Of a DNA stretch of 64,000 nt, positions 40,849 to 49,607 are shown in pieces. Position numbers and translations under genes: made by a program. The DNA comes from CAUYXS01 sp965248495 (lineage in GTDB: Bacteria; Chloroflexota; Dehalococcoidia; Lucifugimonadales; Australimonadaceae): assembly GCA_965248495.1 (NCBI GenBank), contig CBDFJL010000003.1, positions 2,418,001 to 2,482,000 on the forward strand, read 5' to 3'. Each line of letters begins with the position of its first letter. The stretch's first letter is position 1. The notes beneath the pieces were generated by a model, which made no database searches, was not told the DNA's origin, and saw only the letters and a list, made by a program, of their open reading frames with translations.

Positions 40849-42126
40849 CTAGTTGAAGCTCGCGCGCGACGGCGTTTGCAATCGCTGTTGACGCTCGCGG
40901 CGGCGGCGTTGCTCCTCGACGGCTTGCTCAGCCTCGGAGTCAAGTTGGCGGACAGTCTGTCTGGCTGCGAACTCGCCCTGCGCGAACCCGGGAAGCGTGC
41001 TGAAGGTCCCCCTCGCAGGATTGTCGGGCAGGAAGCCAAACGACGCGGGATCGGCATTGAAGCCCAGGCCGGCGAGATTGAAAGCGCCTGGCGGACCGCT
41101 CGCAGTCGGGTTCTGTGCGAATCCCTCAGCCTTCCTGAACACGTTGGGGTTATCGGCGAAGGACCGAATCGGCTGCTCGCCCTGCGTCTCGGCCGGAAAC
41201 CCTGGCAGGCGCGACGCCGCCTGTGCCTGCGCAGCCAGCTGGGCGGTAACGTCCTGCGGTGCGGTAGGCTCCGTGGGTGGGTCTGCGAAGCCGGTCATGG
41301 CACGGAAGATACGGTTGAAGTCCTCAGCCGTGGTGGCGAGCTCAGAAGCACGCTGCGCGGCTGCCTGGAAGAAATCCTGTGAGGTGTCGCCAGCGTCGAT
41401 GCGGTCCCGGAAGTCGTCGATGGCCTGGGAGAGATCAAAGTCCCCCGCCTGGAAAGCCTCGAATATGGCATCGTCGAAGTTCCGAAGTCGCTCCTCACGC
41501 GGGGCCTCACGGAGCACGAAGTTGTTGGGCCCGCGCTGCTCCACCGCCTGGCCAGGGCCAGCCGCCGTCGTGGCTTGCTCACGCGTATTGAAGAATGCGC
41601 CCGTGTCCAGCTTCGCCGCCTCGGCCTCAGCCTTGGCCTCTGCTGCCTCCCGCTTCGTTACCTTAGCCTCAGCCCTGTCTATGGCCGCCTCCATGGCGCG
41701 CCCGTCAAGGATCGTGTTGTCATTGATGTCTTTAAGAAGGAGCCCGTCGTTTCGGCGCTGGAAGATGGGCCACTCCCCGATATGTCCTTCTGGGCGCGGC
41801 GGCACATCGTCCTGTCCCTGAGCCGCAGCAGTCCTTTCGGGGACATCACCCACCGCTGTGAAGACACGAGCATCCTGAGCGAAGTCGACCCCGGCGCCGC
41901 CTTCCGGTTGCAGCACCGTCTCGATCGCGGCTCGTATCTGGTCGTCGCCTGCCAAGGCAAGGGTCGGATCGTTCAGGACAGGGGTGAGAGCATCCAGCGC
42001 CTCGTTGGTCAGACGCGCGGCGAACGGCGCGAGGAGCGCGGCAAGACTCGGAAATACGGCTTGCAGCGGCTGTGGACCATCGCCCACGTCCACCATGATG
42101 ATGCCGTTCTCGACCCAGATGTCCAT
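40849..42126 (-). CDS. hypothetical structural protein
   Basis: 425 residues, Ala/Gln/Arg-rich, mostly helical with coiled segments (DRAEAKVTKREAAEAKAEAE, ASRASFN end). It lies between the portal-side small gene and the giant protein, directly abutting both. Such proteins in podoviruses are internal core or scaffold-like, but no domain is recognised. Confidence 0.55.
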   Translation of the reverse strand: MDIWVENGIIMVDVGDGPQPLQAVFPSLAALLAPFAARLTNEALDALTPVLNDPTLALAGDDQIRAAIETVLQPEGGAGVDFAQDARVFTAVGDVPERTAAAQGQDDVPPRPEGHIGEWPIFQRRNDGLLLKDINDNTILDGRAMEAAIDRAEAKVTKREAAEAKAEAEAAKLDTGAFFNTREQATTAAGPGQAVEQRGPNNFVLREAPREERLRNFDDAIFEAFQAGDFDLSQAIDDFRDRIDAGDTSQDFFQAAAQRASELATTAEDFNRIFRAMTGFADPPTEPTAPQDVTAQLAAQAQAASRLPGFPAETQGEQPIRSFADNPNVFRKAEGFAQNPTASGPPGAFNLAGLGFNADPASFGFLPDNPARGTFSTLPGFAQGEFAARQTVRQLDSEAEQAVEEQRRRRERQQRLQTPSRASFN

Positions 42127-42350
42127 TACTGTCCTTCTCCGAACAGGCGCCGGATGCCGGCGACGCCTTCCCGCTTGAGGAACGCCCGACGCTCGCCGGG
42201 GTTCTCGGCTAGCCGACGCCGCATCTCAGCGGGCTCTATCTGCTCCTCGCCGATGTCGGGCCTGCCGGACCGCTCAGCTCGACGCTCCATGCGCTCGAGC
42301 TCGTCGGCCAACTTCATCACGACCTTGGTGTCGAGGCTCGTCCTTCCCAT
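42126..42350 (-). CDS. hypothetical small protein
   Basis: 74 residues, charged, helical (LADELERMERRAERSGRPDI), one-base overlap with both neighbours. It may help portal or core assembly; no motif. Confidence 0.55.
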   Translation of the reverse strand: MGRTSLDTKVVMKLADELERMERRAERSGRPDIGEEQIEPAEMRRRLAENPGERRAFLKREGVAGIRRLFGEGQ

Positions 42351-44146
42351 TACACTCCGCTCCTGTTGCCGCTCAGCTCGTTACCCAGCCGCCTGCCCAT
42401 GTCCGCAGCTTCACCCTGGATGGACGTGTCGCGGCCTGATGTGATCGGCTGGCCGTGTGGGCCGAGGAGTTGCTGGGAAATGCCGCCCTGCTGCTCCAGC
42501 CGGTTGGCCAGTTTCCGCAGCCCACGTTCCTTCGCGATGGCACCGGCCGCGACAGCCATGTACTCAGGCGTCTCTCGGAGGCGCTGGAGCATCAGACGCT
42601 CGCGGATACCGGAGCCGTCTTCCTTGCCAGTCGCCTTCCAGTAGTCCTCGTCGGAGAGAAGCCCGGCCTGGTACTCCCGCAGGGCGATGTCGACCAGTTG
42701 GCTCAGCAGCACGGGGTCGATGTCGCGGAACTCCACCATGACGCGGTAGTTGTGGTCGATATCGGTGACGCGGAGCTCTGAGCCCCTCATGGACAGCGAT
42801 TGGATACCGGCCTCGTCGTGCAGCACGTCGGCCAGCCTCAGCATGTTCGAGGCCACGACGCTGAACATGTGGTCGGTCCCTATCTCGATGCTGGCGAACT
42901 TGCTCCTGGCTGAGGCGTCCAAGATCGCTTGCTGCCCCACTGTGTTGACACCCGATTGCCGGAACCCACCGAGGGACGATGCGAAGGTGCCAAGCTCGAT
43001 CTCTCGCTCCAAGCCGGCGGCGATGTCGAATATCTGCTGGGGAATGACGGGGACCTCTTCGATCCACCAGTCGTCCTTCTTGCCCGGCAGCATGTCGCCC
43101 GTCAGCAGCTCAGCGCCCTGTGCCGCGTCACCGTCGTAACCGCGGCGCGGGAAGCCTCCTTGGACAACCATGTTCTGGATAGCCGACGCGGCCTGCGCCT
43201 GCGCTCGTATGTCGTCCAGTACGGGTTCCAGGATGCCCTTGGACAGGTCCTTGGGGTTCAGCCGGTCAGCGTCGGTCGGTATTTGGCCGAAGCCAGAGAA
43301 GGCTTGCGAGAGCGGCTGGAACCCCCACCCATTCCGCTCGACGAACAGCAGCTCCCCGTCGGTCAACGCCAACGCATGCCAAGAGGCGGACCACCACTCG
43401 ATGATCGGTACCAAGTCGTAGGGATCGCGCTGTTCGAGATCGAACGCCTTGAAGGTCTCGCCCTGAATCTTGAACGGCTCCGACTCAGCGCGCTGAAGCC
43501 TTCTGGTTGTCGAACCCAGCAGGTCCCCCGCCTTGATTTTGTGAGACCTGAGGCCAACTGGTGGCACCGTGTCTGAGGGATCCAGCAGCACCTCTTGTGG
43601 GTGCAGGTGCCGGAGCCTGAGCGGGTTCCACGAGAAGCGTCGGGACTCCCACTCAGCAACACGTGCCTCGAAGTCGTCCTGCTCCTCGTCGTCATTGCGC
43701 TCGGGAGGCGTCGGCGAGTAGCGCAGGTCGAGGAATGGCCCATACAGAGGCGTGTAGCCGTACAGGAGCAGCTGCTTCTTGGCGCCCTTGACCGGCATGA
43801 CGGGCTCGAGCAGGAATGCATCCGTCAGCAGGGCTGCTAGGCCGTTCTCAACCCGGTCGGCCCGCTCCAGCGCCTCGTCGGTGTCACCGGTCGGCGGACG
43901 CCGCACAAGGGGCGTCCGTGCGAGCTGCACATCGACGGCCTGATCGATGATCCGCGTAGGGGTGGACGGCCGGCGGAAGGGGCGGTTGGCGAACCGGTCC
44001 TCGTCGGGCCAGACCGAGTAGGTGCGTTGGTAGTAGGTGTCGAGCTTCCGGTACAGGGCGTGCGCGTCTGCCCACGTGTCCTGGAGGTGCTGGGCATACT
44101 CTTTGATGGCCTTTTCGTCAGGCGGCTTGGCTGGGTCTATCGGCAT
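42350..44146 (-). CDS. portal protein
   Basis: 598 residues, the size of short-tailed-phage portals. Long N-terminal helical part (RTYSVWPDEDRFANRPFRRP), a central region with HLHPQEVLLDPSDTVPPVGL and IIEWWSASWHALALTDGEL, and a helical crown (IQNMVVQGGFPRRGYDGDAA). It follows the large terminase by 7 bases, as expected. The dodecameric portal anchors the packaging motor. Confidence 0.8.
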   Translation of the reverse strand: MPIDPAKPPDEKAIKEYAQHLQDTWADAHALYRKLDTYYQRTYSVWPDEDRFANRPFRRPSTPTRIIDQAVDVQLARTPLVRRPPTGDTDEALERADRVENGLAALLTDAFLLEPVMPVKGAKKQLLLYGYTPLYGPFLDLRYSPTPPERNDDEEQDDFEARVAEWESRRFSWNPLRLRHLHPQEVLLDPSDTVPPVGLRSHKIKAGDLLGSTTRRLQRAESEPFKIQGETFKAFDLEQRDPYDLVPIIEWWSASWHALALTDGELLFVERNGWGFQPLSQAFSGFGQIPTDADRLNPKDLSKGILEPVLDDIRAQAQAASAIQNMVVQGGFPRRGYDGDAAQGAELLTGDMLPGKKDDWWIEEVPVIPQQIFDIAAGLEREIELGTFASSLGGFRQSGVNTVGQQAILDASARSKFASIEIGTDHMFSVVASNMLRLADVLHDEAGIQSLSMRGSELRVTDIDHNYRVMVEFRDIDPVLLSQLVDIALREYQAGLLSDEDYWKATGKEDGSGIRERLMLQRLRETPEYMAVAAGAIAKERGLRKLANRLEQQGGISQQLLGPHGQPITSGRDTSIQGEAADMGRRLGNELSGNRSGV

Positions 44147-44153
44147 CGTGTTC

Positions 44154-45398
44154 CTACCAGTCTCCCTTGAGGAAGACGGGCTTGCTCTCCCGGTTGGTCA
44201 CCCGGCGTTCGGTGGCGTGGTAGACGGCCAGCGCCAGGGCCATCACGCAGTCGTCGTGGAGACCTGCCGGTGCCGAATAGATGACGTGCTTCTGTGTGTA
44301 CTGGTACTCGAACGACTCCAACTCCTCGACGATGACGCCCCGTGGGAAGTGGACCTCGCCGCGCTGGATGGCCATCTGGAGCCGGCGCATCAGCTCCTGC
44401 TTGGACTGCACCGAGAACTTGAAACCTTCGTACCGGCCCCTGCCGTCGCGTTGTAGGTGATCGAGGACGACGTCGCCCAATCCGGTCGAGTCGACCAGCG
44501 CGGGGACGACTTGGGTCTCCTCAACGATGCGCTCGGTGGTTGCCGGCCACGCCTCGTGCTGCCAGCGGTGGAAGCGGCTCACCGTCCACTCGCCGTCGAG
44601 CCCTATACCGACGGTGTAGTCCTGGCTCTTCGCCAGGTCCCAGCCAAAGACGCGAGGCGAATTCGTACTGATGGGCCTAATGCAGCTCTGGATGGCATCG
44701 GCGCCGAAGGGGTTGCCACCGTCGGCCGAGGGGATGGCCAGGTAGAGCTCTTTGAAGATTTCCGGTGGCAGGTCTCGCTGGGCCGAGTCCACCTCTTCCT
44801 GGTCGAGCACGCCCGCCTGGATGGCGTCGTAGGCCGTGATGCGGTGGTACGCCAGTCCCTCTTCGCGTCCCTGCTCTGTTTCGGCTCGGCGAGCAAGGTG
44901 GTAGGCCCAGTTCTTGGACCCACGAACGTTGCCGATGACCCGGATAGGGCCACGGGTCGCGGTCAGCGTCGACCGGATCGCGTGCCAGGAGCCTTCCTTG
45001 CAGCGTGACGCCTCGTCGATGACGGCCGCGGTGTAGTCCTCACCGTAGAGGGAGTCCGGGTTGTCCCCAGACTTGAAGTAGATCGTGGAGCCGTTCATCA
45101 GCGTGATGACGAGCGGCGACTGGGTGGAGACGAAGGTGTTTGGAGTCAGGTTCTCAGTCCAGCGGTTGAAGGCGACCCGGGCCTGGTCCAGCACGGGAGC
45201 GACCCAGACGAAGTTCTTTCCCCGGCCACCGTTGACCCACGCCTGCTCGTTGAGCCAGCAGATGGCCCCATGGGTTTTTCCCGACTTAGTCGATGCCTCG
45301 ATCGCGCTGATACGCGCATCGTTGAAGAAGCAGTCGCGCTGCTTCGGGTAGAGCGGCGGGCGCTCGTAGGTGACCTTGACTTGCTGGGCTGTGGTCAA
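44154..45398 (-). CDS. terL: terminase large subunit
   Basis: 414 residues. Walker A ASTKSGKTHG, Walker B TAAVIDEASR, followed by a coupling motif (IRVIGNVRGSK). The nuclease domain has FGWDLAKSQDY, LVDSTGLGDVV and AGLHDDCVMALALA, whose acidic residues bind the metal. The assigned start is a TTG inside the U-tract of an upstream terminator, so translation may begin later or the terminator may be leaky. The motor cuts and packages DNA. Confidence 0.9.
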   Translation of the reverse strand: MTTAQQVKVTYERPPLYPKQRDCFFNDARISAIEASTKSGKTHGAICWLNEQAWVNGGRGKNFVWVAPVLDQARVAFNRWTENLTPNTFVSTQSPLVITLMNGSTIYFKSGDNPDSLYGEDYTAAVIDEASRCKEGSWHAIRSTLTATRGPIRVIGNVRGSKNWAYHLARRAETEQGREEGLAYHRITAYDAIQAGVLDQEEVDSAQRDLPPEIFKELYLAIPSADGGNPFGADAIQSCIRPISTNSPRVFGWDLAKSQDYTVGIGLDGEWTVSRFHRWQHEAWPATTERIVEETQVVPALVDSTGLGDVVLDHLQRDGRGRYEGFKFSVQSKQELMRRLQMAIQRGEVHFPRGVIVEELESFEYQYTQKHVIYSAPAGLHDDCVMALALAVYHATERRVTNRESKPVFLKGDW

Positions 45399-45440
45399 AA
45401 AGAGACCCCGCTGGCGCTCGTGGCGCTCTGAACGGGGTCT
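45397..45440 (-). terminator. terminator hairpin directly before terL
   Basis: On the minus strand AGACCCCG pairs with CGGGGTCT, followed by CTTTTTG. It lies between the small zinc/HNH genes and terL, so most transcripts from the right could end here unless antitermination or a terL promoter exists. Confidence 0.7.
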
Positions 45441-45485
45441 TGCCCTCTGGGTGCGGTCTAGCCGTCTATGTACGGGAATCTTGGC

Positions 45486-45602
45486 TTACGCGACCTCTGC
45501 TGTCAACGGCTTGGGGATGATGAGGAAGTGGGCGCCGGCCTTGACCACGATGCGGTCCGGGTACTCGATGGCCATGGTCTTGGTGCCGCAGCACGAGCAC
45601 AT
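45486..45602 (-). CDS. 38-residue zinc-knuckle protein
   Basis: The frame from an ATG at 45602 encodes MCSCCGTKTMAIEYPDRIVV and then KAGAHFLIIPKPLTAEVA. The CSCCG start and beta-rich rest look real. It follows the HNH gene, before the terminator. The ribosome site is weak. Unknown. Confidence 0.45.
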   Translation of the reverse strand: MCSCCGTKTMAIEYPDRIVVKAGAHFLIIPKPLTAEVA

Positions 45603-45644
45603 GACGGGGCGTTCCGGCTGCCATTGCGGTGCCCGTCGCCATGC

Positions 45645-46112
45645 CTAGGAGCCTTGCGCCCCCACCGCTGCCACGAGAGCGCGGGCTGCGGCTCTACTTC
45701 GTTTGGCTGCGTTATGGCACTCCCGGCACTGGCGCTCGCCATTGGAACGAGGCATGACATTGTGCCCCTCCAAGGCATGGCCCCGTTTGCAGTGAGTACG
45801 ACGAGTCGCACGACCGCCGATGGCAAAGACCTCACCACGGCGCAGATTCTCAGAATGAGCAACCGCCTCAAGGTGTAAGGGATTTACACAGGATGGATTC
45901 CGGCAGAGGTGGTCGAGCTCTAGCCCCTTTGGCACAGTATGGCCATGCTCGAACTCCCATGAGAGCCGGTGAGCAAGCATGTCTTTACCTGCGCGTGCGA
46001 TTCGGCCATAGCCAAGAGCATTGCGAGCGCCCTGCCATTCCCAGCAGCCCGATTCAAGGCGAAGAACCCGTCCCCAGAAACGTTCTTCGACTGGGATGTA
46101 ACTATTTGCCAT
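45645..46112 (-). CDS. HNH endonuclease
   Basis: 155 residues from the Met at 46112 (11-base overlap with the gene upstream). GCWEWQGARNALGYGRI, AHRLSWEFEHG, LELDHLCRNPSCVNPLHLEA carry the HNH fold (His-Cys-Asn-His) with a following RGHALEGHN. In phages such enzymes help packaging beside terminase, or are homing nucleases. Position next to terL suits the packaging role. Confidence 0.85.
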   Translation of the reverse strand: MANSYIPVEERFWGRVLRLESGCWEWQGARNALGYGRIARAGKDMLAHRLSWEFEHGHTVPKGLELDHLCRNPSCVNPLHLEAVAHSENLRRGEVFAIGGRATRRTHCKRGHALEGHNVMPRSNGERQCRECHNAAKRSRAAARALVAAVGAQGS

Positions 46113-46536
46113 CGTGGACCTCGGCATGGAGCGATCGAGTCCCTGCCTCCTCTGGTCCGCCAGCCCAACCCCAGCGGGTGCTGTATGCGTTGCGGATGGC
46201 GTCAAGAACCTCATCGAGCACACCACAAGCGGCTGCACTTCTGGTCATGGCGCCGAGGGACGTGTCGAGGCAGCGGCCACCATATCGATCGGTGGGATCG
46301 TCTTTATCCCAGAAGTACACCCGGCACCGCTCACAACGGAGGTTCTCACCGTCAGGGATATGGTCAGGCCGCAGCGCCTCGAAGCGCGGGTCTTGGATGG
46401 TACCGGTGCCGCCGCAGCCGCCATCGCACTTGTCCCAGTGACGCTCTACGGCTTGGGTGGGGTCGGCTGGGCATGGCACCGTGCGCTCGGCCAGCGGGCG
46501 CAGCAGGTCAGCGACGGTCTGTTGCTCGGTCGTCAT
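46102..46536 (-). CDS. Cys-rich late protein
   Basis: 144 residues. DKCDGGCGGTGTIQDPRF and LRCERCRVYFWDKDDP provide four or more cysteines in DnaJ-like and ribbon spacing. Helical C-terminus. Between small terminase side and HNH gene; unknown. Confidence 0.55.
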   Translation of the reverse strand: MTTEQQTVADLLRPLAERTVPCPADPTQAVERHWDKCDGGCGGTGTIQDPRFEALRPDHIPDGENLRCERCRVYFWDKDDPTDRYGGRCLDTSLGAMTRSAAACGVLDEVLDAIRNAYSTRWGWAGGPEEAGTRSLHAEVHDGK

Positions 46537-46540
46537 GCGC

Positions 46541-46741
46541 TCAACCTCGCGCTCGCGGCGTCCATGACTCGGTCAGCACGACCCGTTTGCCTTCTACTTC
46601 GAGCACCAAATCGTGGCCCCCGGAATGGCAAAACGAACCCACAGGGCGTGCATCATGCGGTGCTGCCCCTAGCGGCCCGCTCATCAGCGTGACGAGGTCG
46701 TCCGGGGCGATCTGGCCAACCTCGGCATACCACAACATCAT
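46541..46741 (-). CDS. small hypothetical protein
   Basis: 66 residues from the Met at 46741, overlapping the preceding stop (ATGA), which decides this start over a longer one. VGQIAPDDLVTLMSGPLGAA and GSFCHSGGHDLVLEVEGKRV. Unknown. Confidence 0.5.
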   Translation of the reverse strand: MMLWYAEVGQIAPDDLVTLMSGPLGAAPHDARPVGSFCHSGGHDLVLEVEGKRVVLTESWTPRARG

Positions 46742-46968
46742 GCGCTCAACCTCAGCCTCCCGTACGTGACCGCCCCGCACTGGACGCACTTCAGCCCGTC
46801 GTCCTCCCGTACCAGATCCCCGCTACAGCGCCCGCAACGGCCGGCGTAGGTCACTTGCGGCCTGAGACTGAAGCCGTGGGGGCTGTGCCTGACATGGGCC
46901 CGCCGAAGCAACGCCGCCACCCGCCGCGGCGACGGCACGTAGTCCGGCATGCCCGTGTCACGCAGCAT
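46738..46968 (-). CDS. zinc-ribbon protein
   Basis: 76 residues. YAGRCGRCSGDLVREDDGLK and CVQCGAVTYG form a four-Cys ribbon after a basic N-terminus (SPRRVAALLRRAHVRHSPHG). DNA or RNA contact is plausible. Confidence 0.6.
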   Translation of the reverse strand: MLRDTGMPDYVPSPRRVAALLRRAHVRHSPHGFSLRPQVTYAGRCGRCSGDLVREDDGLKCVQCGAVTYGRLRLSA

Positions 46969-46970
46969 CG

Positions 46971-47186
46971 CTAACCCGTCTCCTCCTGACTGAACTCGAA
47001 CCCACCACCCTTGATCCGCTCCGCAAAGTGCCGACCCTTCGACTCCGCCTCCATCAACCCCCGATGCTCAGCAGCCGGCACCCCCGCATACCGGTAAACG
47101 CGGCCGTTCACGAACTCAACCTCCAACACCCCCGCCTCATACCCGACCGACACCAGATTGCTGCTCGTCACCGCCTCTCGATGCAT
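46971..47186 (-). CDS. KTSC-domain protein
   Basis: 71 residues from the Met at 47186 with GGGAGG ahead. SSNLVSVGYEAGVLEVEFVN, GRVYRYAGVPAAEHRGLMEA, ESKGRHFAERIKG match the KTSC domain, found near phage and plasmid DNA-processing genes. Biochemical role unknown. Confidence 0.8.
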   Translation of the reverse strand: MHREAVTSSNLVSVGYEAGVLEVEFVNGRVYRYAGVPAAEHRGLMEAESKGRHFAERIKGGGFEFSQEETG

Positions 47187-47423
47187 CTCGCCACCTCCCT
47201 CGCCACCAGCGCCTTTTTGCCACTTCCCGACCCACGAGGCAGCTCCAACTATCTTGATGGGGGCGGGTGGCTTTGATGGGCCCCCGGTACCCCCTCTGCG
47301 CCAACGGACGCTACGGCTACAGGTTCGCACTAATCTCTATTATGTAAACCTGCGTTACTAGGCCGTGGCCTGCTTCCTGGCGAATCGTCACGTTATTGTG
47401 ACGACAGGTTGACATAGTTCGCA

Positions 47424-48041
47424 TCATGCTTGGTCAGTCGATGCGTCCTCGGTGAAGCTGACCGGGAGGGCTGGCGGGGCCTCCTCGCTGGTGGCCCGGA
47501 CGCGGGCAGCGACGTCGTCAGGCCCGAGGCTCAGCGTCACCACCACCTCGTTCTTGGTGAAGCGGGCTGACTCGTTGTAGTTGTCGCGGTACAGCGCCGG
47601 CCGTCGAGCTCGCAGGATAGCGATGCCGTGGAGGAATGAGCCCTCGCGGCCTTTCTCCACCATGGTCTCCTCGATGCTGTCGGCTACATCGTCCTCGGTG
47701 TCAATCCACGCCTGGCGAAACTTGGGGTCGGTGTCGCGCCAGGTGTAGGCCGTGCGGCGATCGATGTGCGCAGCCTTCGCAGCCGCTTGGACCGTTCCAC
47801 GCCGACCGAGCGTCGCCAAGAAAACCGCTTGCTTTTCAGCAGTGTTTCGGTGGGCGTGCTGGCGTATGCGTTGCCCTGAGGTCAGCAGCGCGAATGACGA
47901 TGGCTCAGGCTGAGCCACAGGGCTGATCTCGCCGGCGGTTGCCCCGTGCGGGGAGTGCTGAGTAGTCAGCGAGGCTGAACCGGGAGTGGCGGGCTCGGTG
48001 GCAGGCTGCGGGGAGTCTGGGGATGTGGGCTTGGTATTCAT
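47424..48041 (-). CDS. terS: terminase small subunit-like protein
   Basis: 205 residues from the Met at 48041; the 120 codons upstream in frame look non-coding. Pro/Ser/Thr-rich N-terminus, then an HTH RGTVQAAAKAAHIDRRTAYT, WRDTDPKFRQAWIDTEDDVA, as in small terminases that recognise the packaging site. About 2.0 kb ahead of terL, in the same direction. Confidence 0.7.
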   Translation of the reverse strand: MNTKPTSPDSPQPATEPATPGSASLTTQHSPHGATAGEISPVAQPEPSSFALLTSGQRIRQHAHRNTAEKQAVFLATLGRRGTVQAAAKAAHIDRRTAYTWRDTDPKFRQAWIDTEDDVADSIEETMVEKGREGSFLHGIAILRARRPALYRDNYNESARFTKNEVVVTLSLGPDDVAARVRATSEEAPPALPVSFTEDASTDQA

Positions 48042-48400
48042 GATTGAGAAGTCCTGGAGGGAGAAGAGGGGCTTGGACTCGCTGCACTCCTTCGCCTCGT
48101 CGCGCGCCTTCGGCGCTCGGCGGGAGTGCGAATCGCTCGGCGGTAGGTAGGACTTTATCCCCTCCGTAGGTTCCCGCGAAACGGCGTCATCAGGAGTTTG
48201 CATACCTGGCCGGGCTAAGTCAGTGAGCCTTGGGTCAGCTCGGGACCGCCACGCTATTTGGTCCGATAACGGGGACCAGCCGCCGTAGCCCATGGCTAGG
48301 GATGGACGCCCTCGGTTCAAGAACCGCTGACGATGTTCCGAACATTGCGCCGCGTCGTGGGCTCTTGTCAAGTCAGGGCGCGGCCGCGGGACATTGCCTA
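48042..48400. other. divergent intergenic region, 359 bases
   Basis: Between the late (minus) and right-arm (plus) transcripts. An open minus-strand frame crosses it but codes for an unlikely sequence. It should hold the late promoter and perhaps the packaging site, but no motif was identified with confidence. Confidence 0.5.
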
Positions 48401-48428
48401 TTGACATATGCTAGTAAGCGAGCATAGT
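48401..48428 (+). promoter_or_regulatory. promoter of the DUF3560 gene
   Basis: -35 TTGACA (48401-48406), 16 bases, -10 CATAGT (48423-48428), ~30 bases before the start codon at 48459. Confidence 0.6.
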
Positions 48429-48458
48429 CTGCGTATCACGACGGTAAGGGGGTACGGC

Positions 48459-49031
48459 ATGACATATCGAGAACGGAAGCAGCGAAGAGTGGAGCGGCGC
48501 GAGGAGTGGGCCGAGAGCCGGGACCGCAAGGCACAGGCTGGATTCGATAAGGCATCACGTATCGCCGAGCAGATACCACTCGGCCAGCCAATCCTAGTGG
48601 GCCACCACTCAGAAGGCCGCGCGCGGCGTGATCAGGCCCGCATACATGCGGGCATGCGCCAGGGTGTGGAATCGGCGGATATGGCCGACCACCACCGCAC
48701 CGTTGCGGCGGGTATCGAGCATCAACTGGCCACGTCCATCTACTCCGACGACCCCGACGCCATCGAAGCGTTGCAGGCGCGCCTGGCGGGGCTTGAGGCT
48801 CAGCGTGAGCGCATCAAGGCGTACAACGCCACATGCCGGAAGGGTACGCCCGACCTGGCGCTGCTGGACGACGACCAACGGGCCGGCCTGGCAATGGCGC
48901 TCAAGTTTCAGGCGTACGCGTGCAGGGACGGCGCCTTCCCCACATACGCGCTCTCAAACTTGAGCGGGAACATCAAGCGCCAGCGCGACCGGCTCGCACA
49001 GTTGGAGGTAAACCCATGTGGCAGTCCATAG
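48459..49031 (+). CDS. DUF3560 protein
   Basis: 190 residues. Charged helical start (RERKQRRVERREEWAESRDR) then the family core QPILVGHHSEGRARRDQARI, ATSIYSDDPDAIEALQARLA, RIKAYNATCRKG. DUF3560 proteins are frequent on phages and plasmids; function unknown. The first gene of a right-arm transcript that includes the small genes before the integrase. Confidence 0.8.
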   Translation: MTYRERKQRRVERREEWAESRDRKAQAGFDKASRIAEQIPLGQPILVGHHSEGRARRDQARIHAGMRQGVESADMADHHRTVAAGIEHQLATSIYSDDPDAIEALQARLAGLEAQRERIKAYNATCRKGTPDLALLDDDQRAGLAMALKFQAYACRDGAFPTYALSNLSGNIKRQRDRLAQLEVNPCGSP

Positions 49032-49348
49032 AAGCGCGCCAAGCGCCCATAACCGAGCAAACACGGCCCGAGGTCGTCGCATCCTTCAAGTACCACGACG
49101 GCCGCGAGATCGTAAGCGCTCACGCCTACGTCACCGGCACTGCGCTCGAAAAGGACCCGCGGCCGCCGCTCTGGGGCAAGCCCGAAGTGGAGAAAGCGGT
49201 CAAGGCGTGGAATCGTGCGCCTCTGCTCACGCCCACGCGCAAACAAGTCAGCTGGTGGAAGACGTCGTGTGCCGATATCAAGGCTAGGGAAAAGGCTGCT
49301 GCGAAGGCCGTGCGTGCAAAATCAGGGGCCAGGCAACGGGGCTCTTAG
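49016..49348 (+). CDS. hypothetical protein downstream of DUF3560
   Basis: 110 residues, GGAGG site, 16-base overlap with the previous gene. PEVVASFKYHDGREIVSAHA, SWWKTSCADIKAREKAAAKA and a basic C-terminus. No domain identified. Confidence 0.55.
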   Translation: MWQSIEARQAPITEQTRPEVVASFKYHDGREIVSAHAYVTGTALEKDPRPPLWGKPEVEKAVKAWNRAPLLTPTRKQVSWWKTSCADIKAREKAAAKAVRAKSGARQRGS

Positions 49349-49442
49349 AAAATCATACCGACCACCCACTTGCGGGGCCGTGGGTTATCAACGCCCCGCA
49401 TTATTGCTTACCCCGCTAGGCGCGCTTATCATGCGGCATACC

Positions 49443-49607
49443 ATGACTGAACCAATCGACACCACCCCGCTCAGCATCCGCAACTTCCCCAAGCCCCTCA
49501 TGGAGCGCCTGAGCCTCTACTGCGGCTCCACCTACCCCCGCCGCACCTACCTCGACGTCATCTCCCAGGCCCTCACCGAGTACCTGGACCGCGAGCAGCA
49601 GCGATGA
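49443..49607 (+). CDS. ribbon-helix-helix-like small protein
   Basis: 54 residues (a Met at 49431 would add four). LSIRNFPKPLMERLSLYCGS, RRTYLDVISQALTEYLDREQ follow the strand-helix-helix plan of CopG/Arc-type DNA binders. Possibly regulates the integrase or the transcript. Confidence 0.55.
   Translation: MTEPIDTTPLSIRNFPKPLMERLSLYCGSTYPRRTYLDVISQALTEYLDREQQR

Noticed and set aside
48042..48407. N-terminal extension of the small terminase to 48407
   Set aside because: The extra 122 residues look non-coding, and the Met at 48041 is followed by a natural Pro/Thr linker and the HTH.
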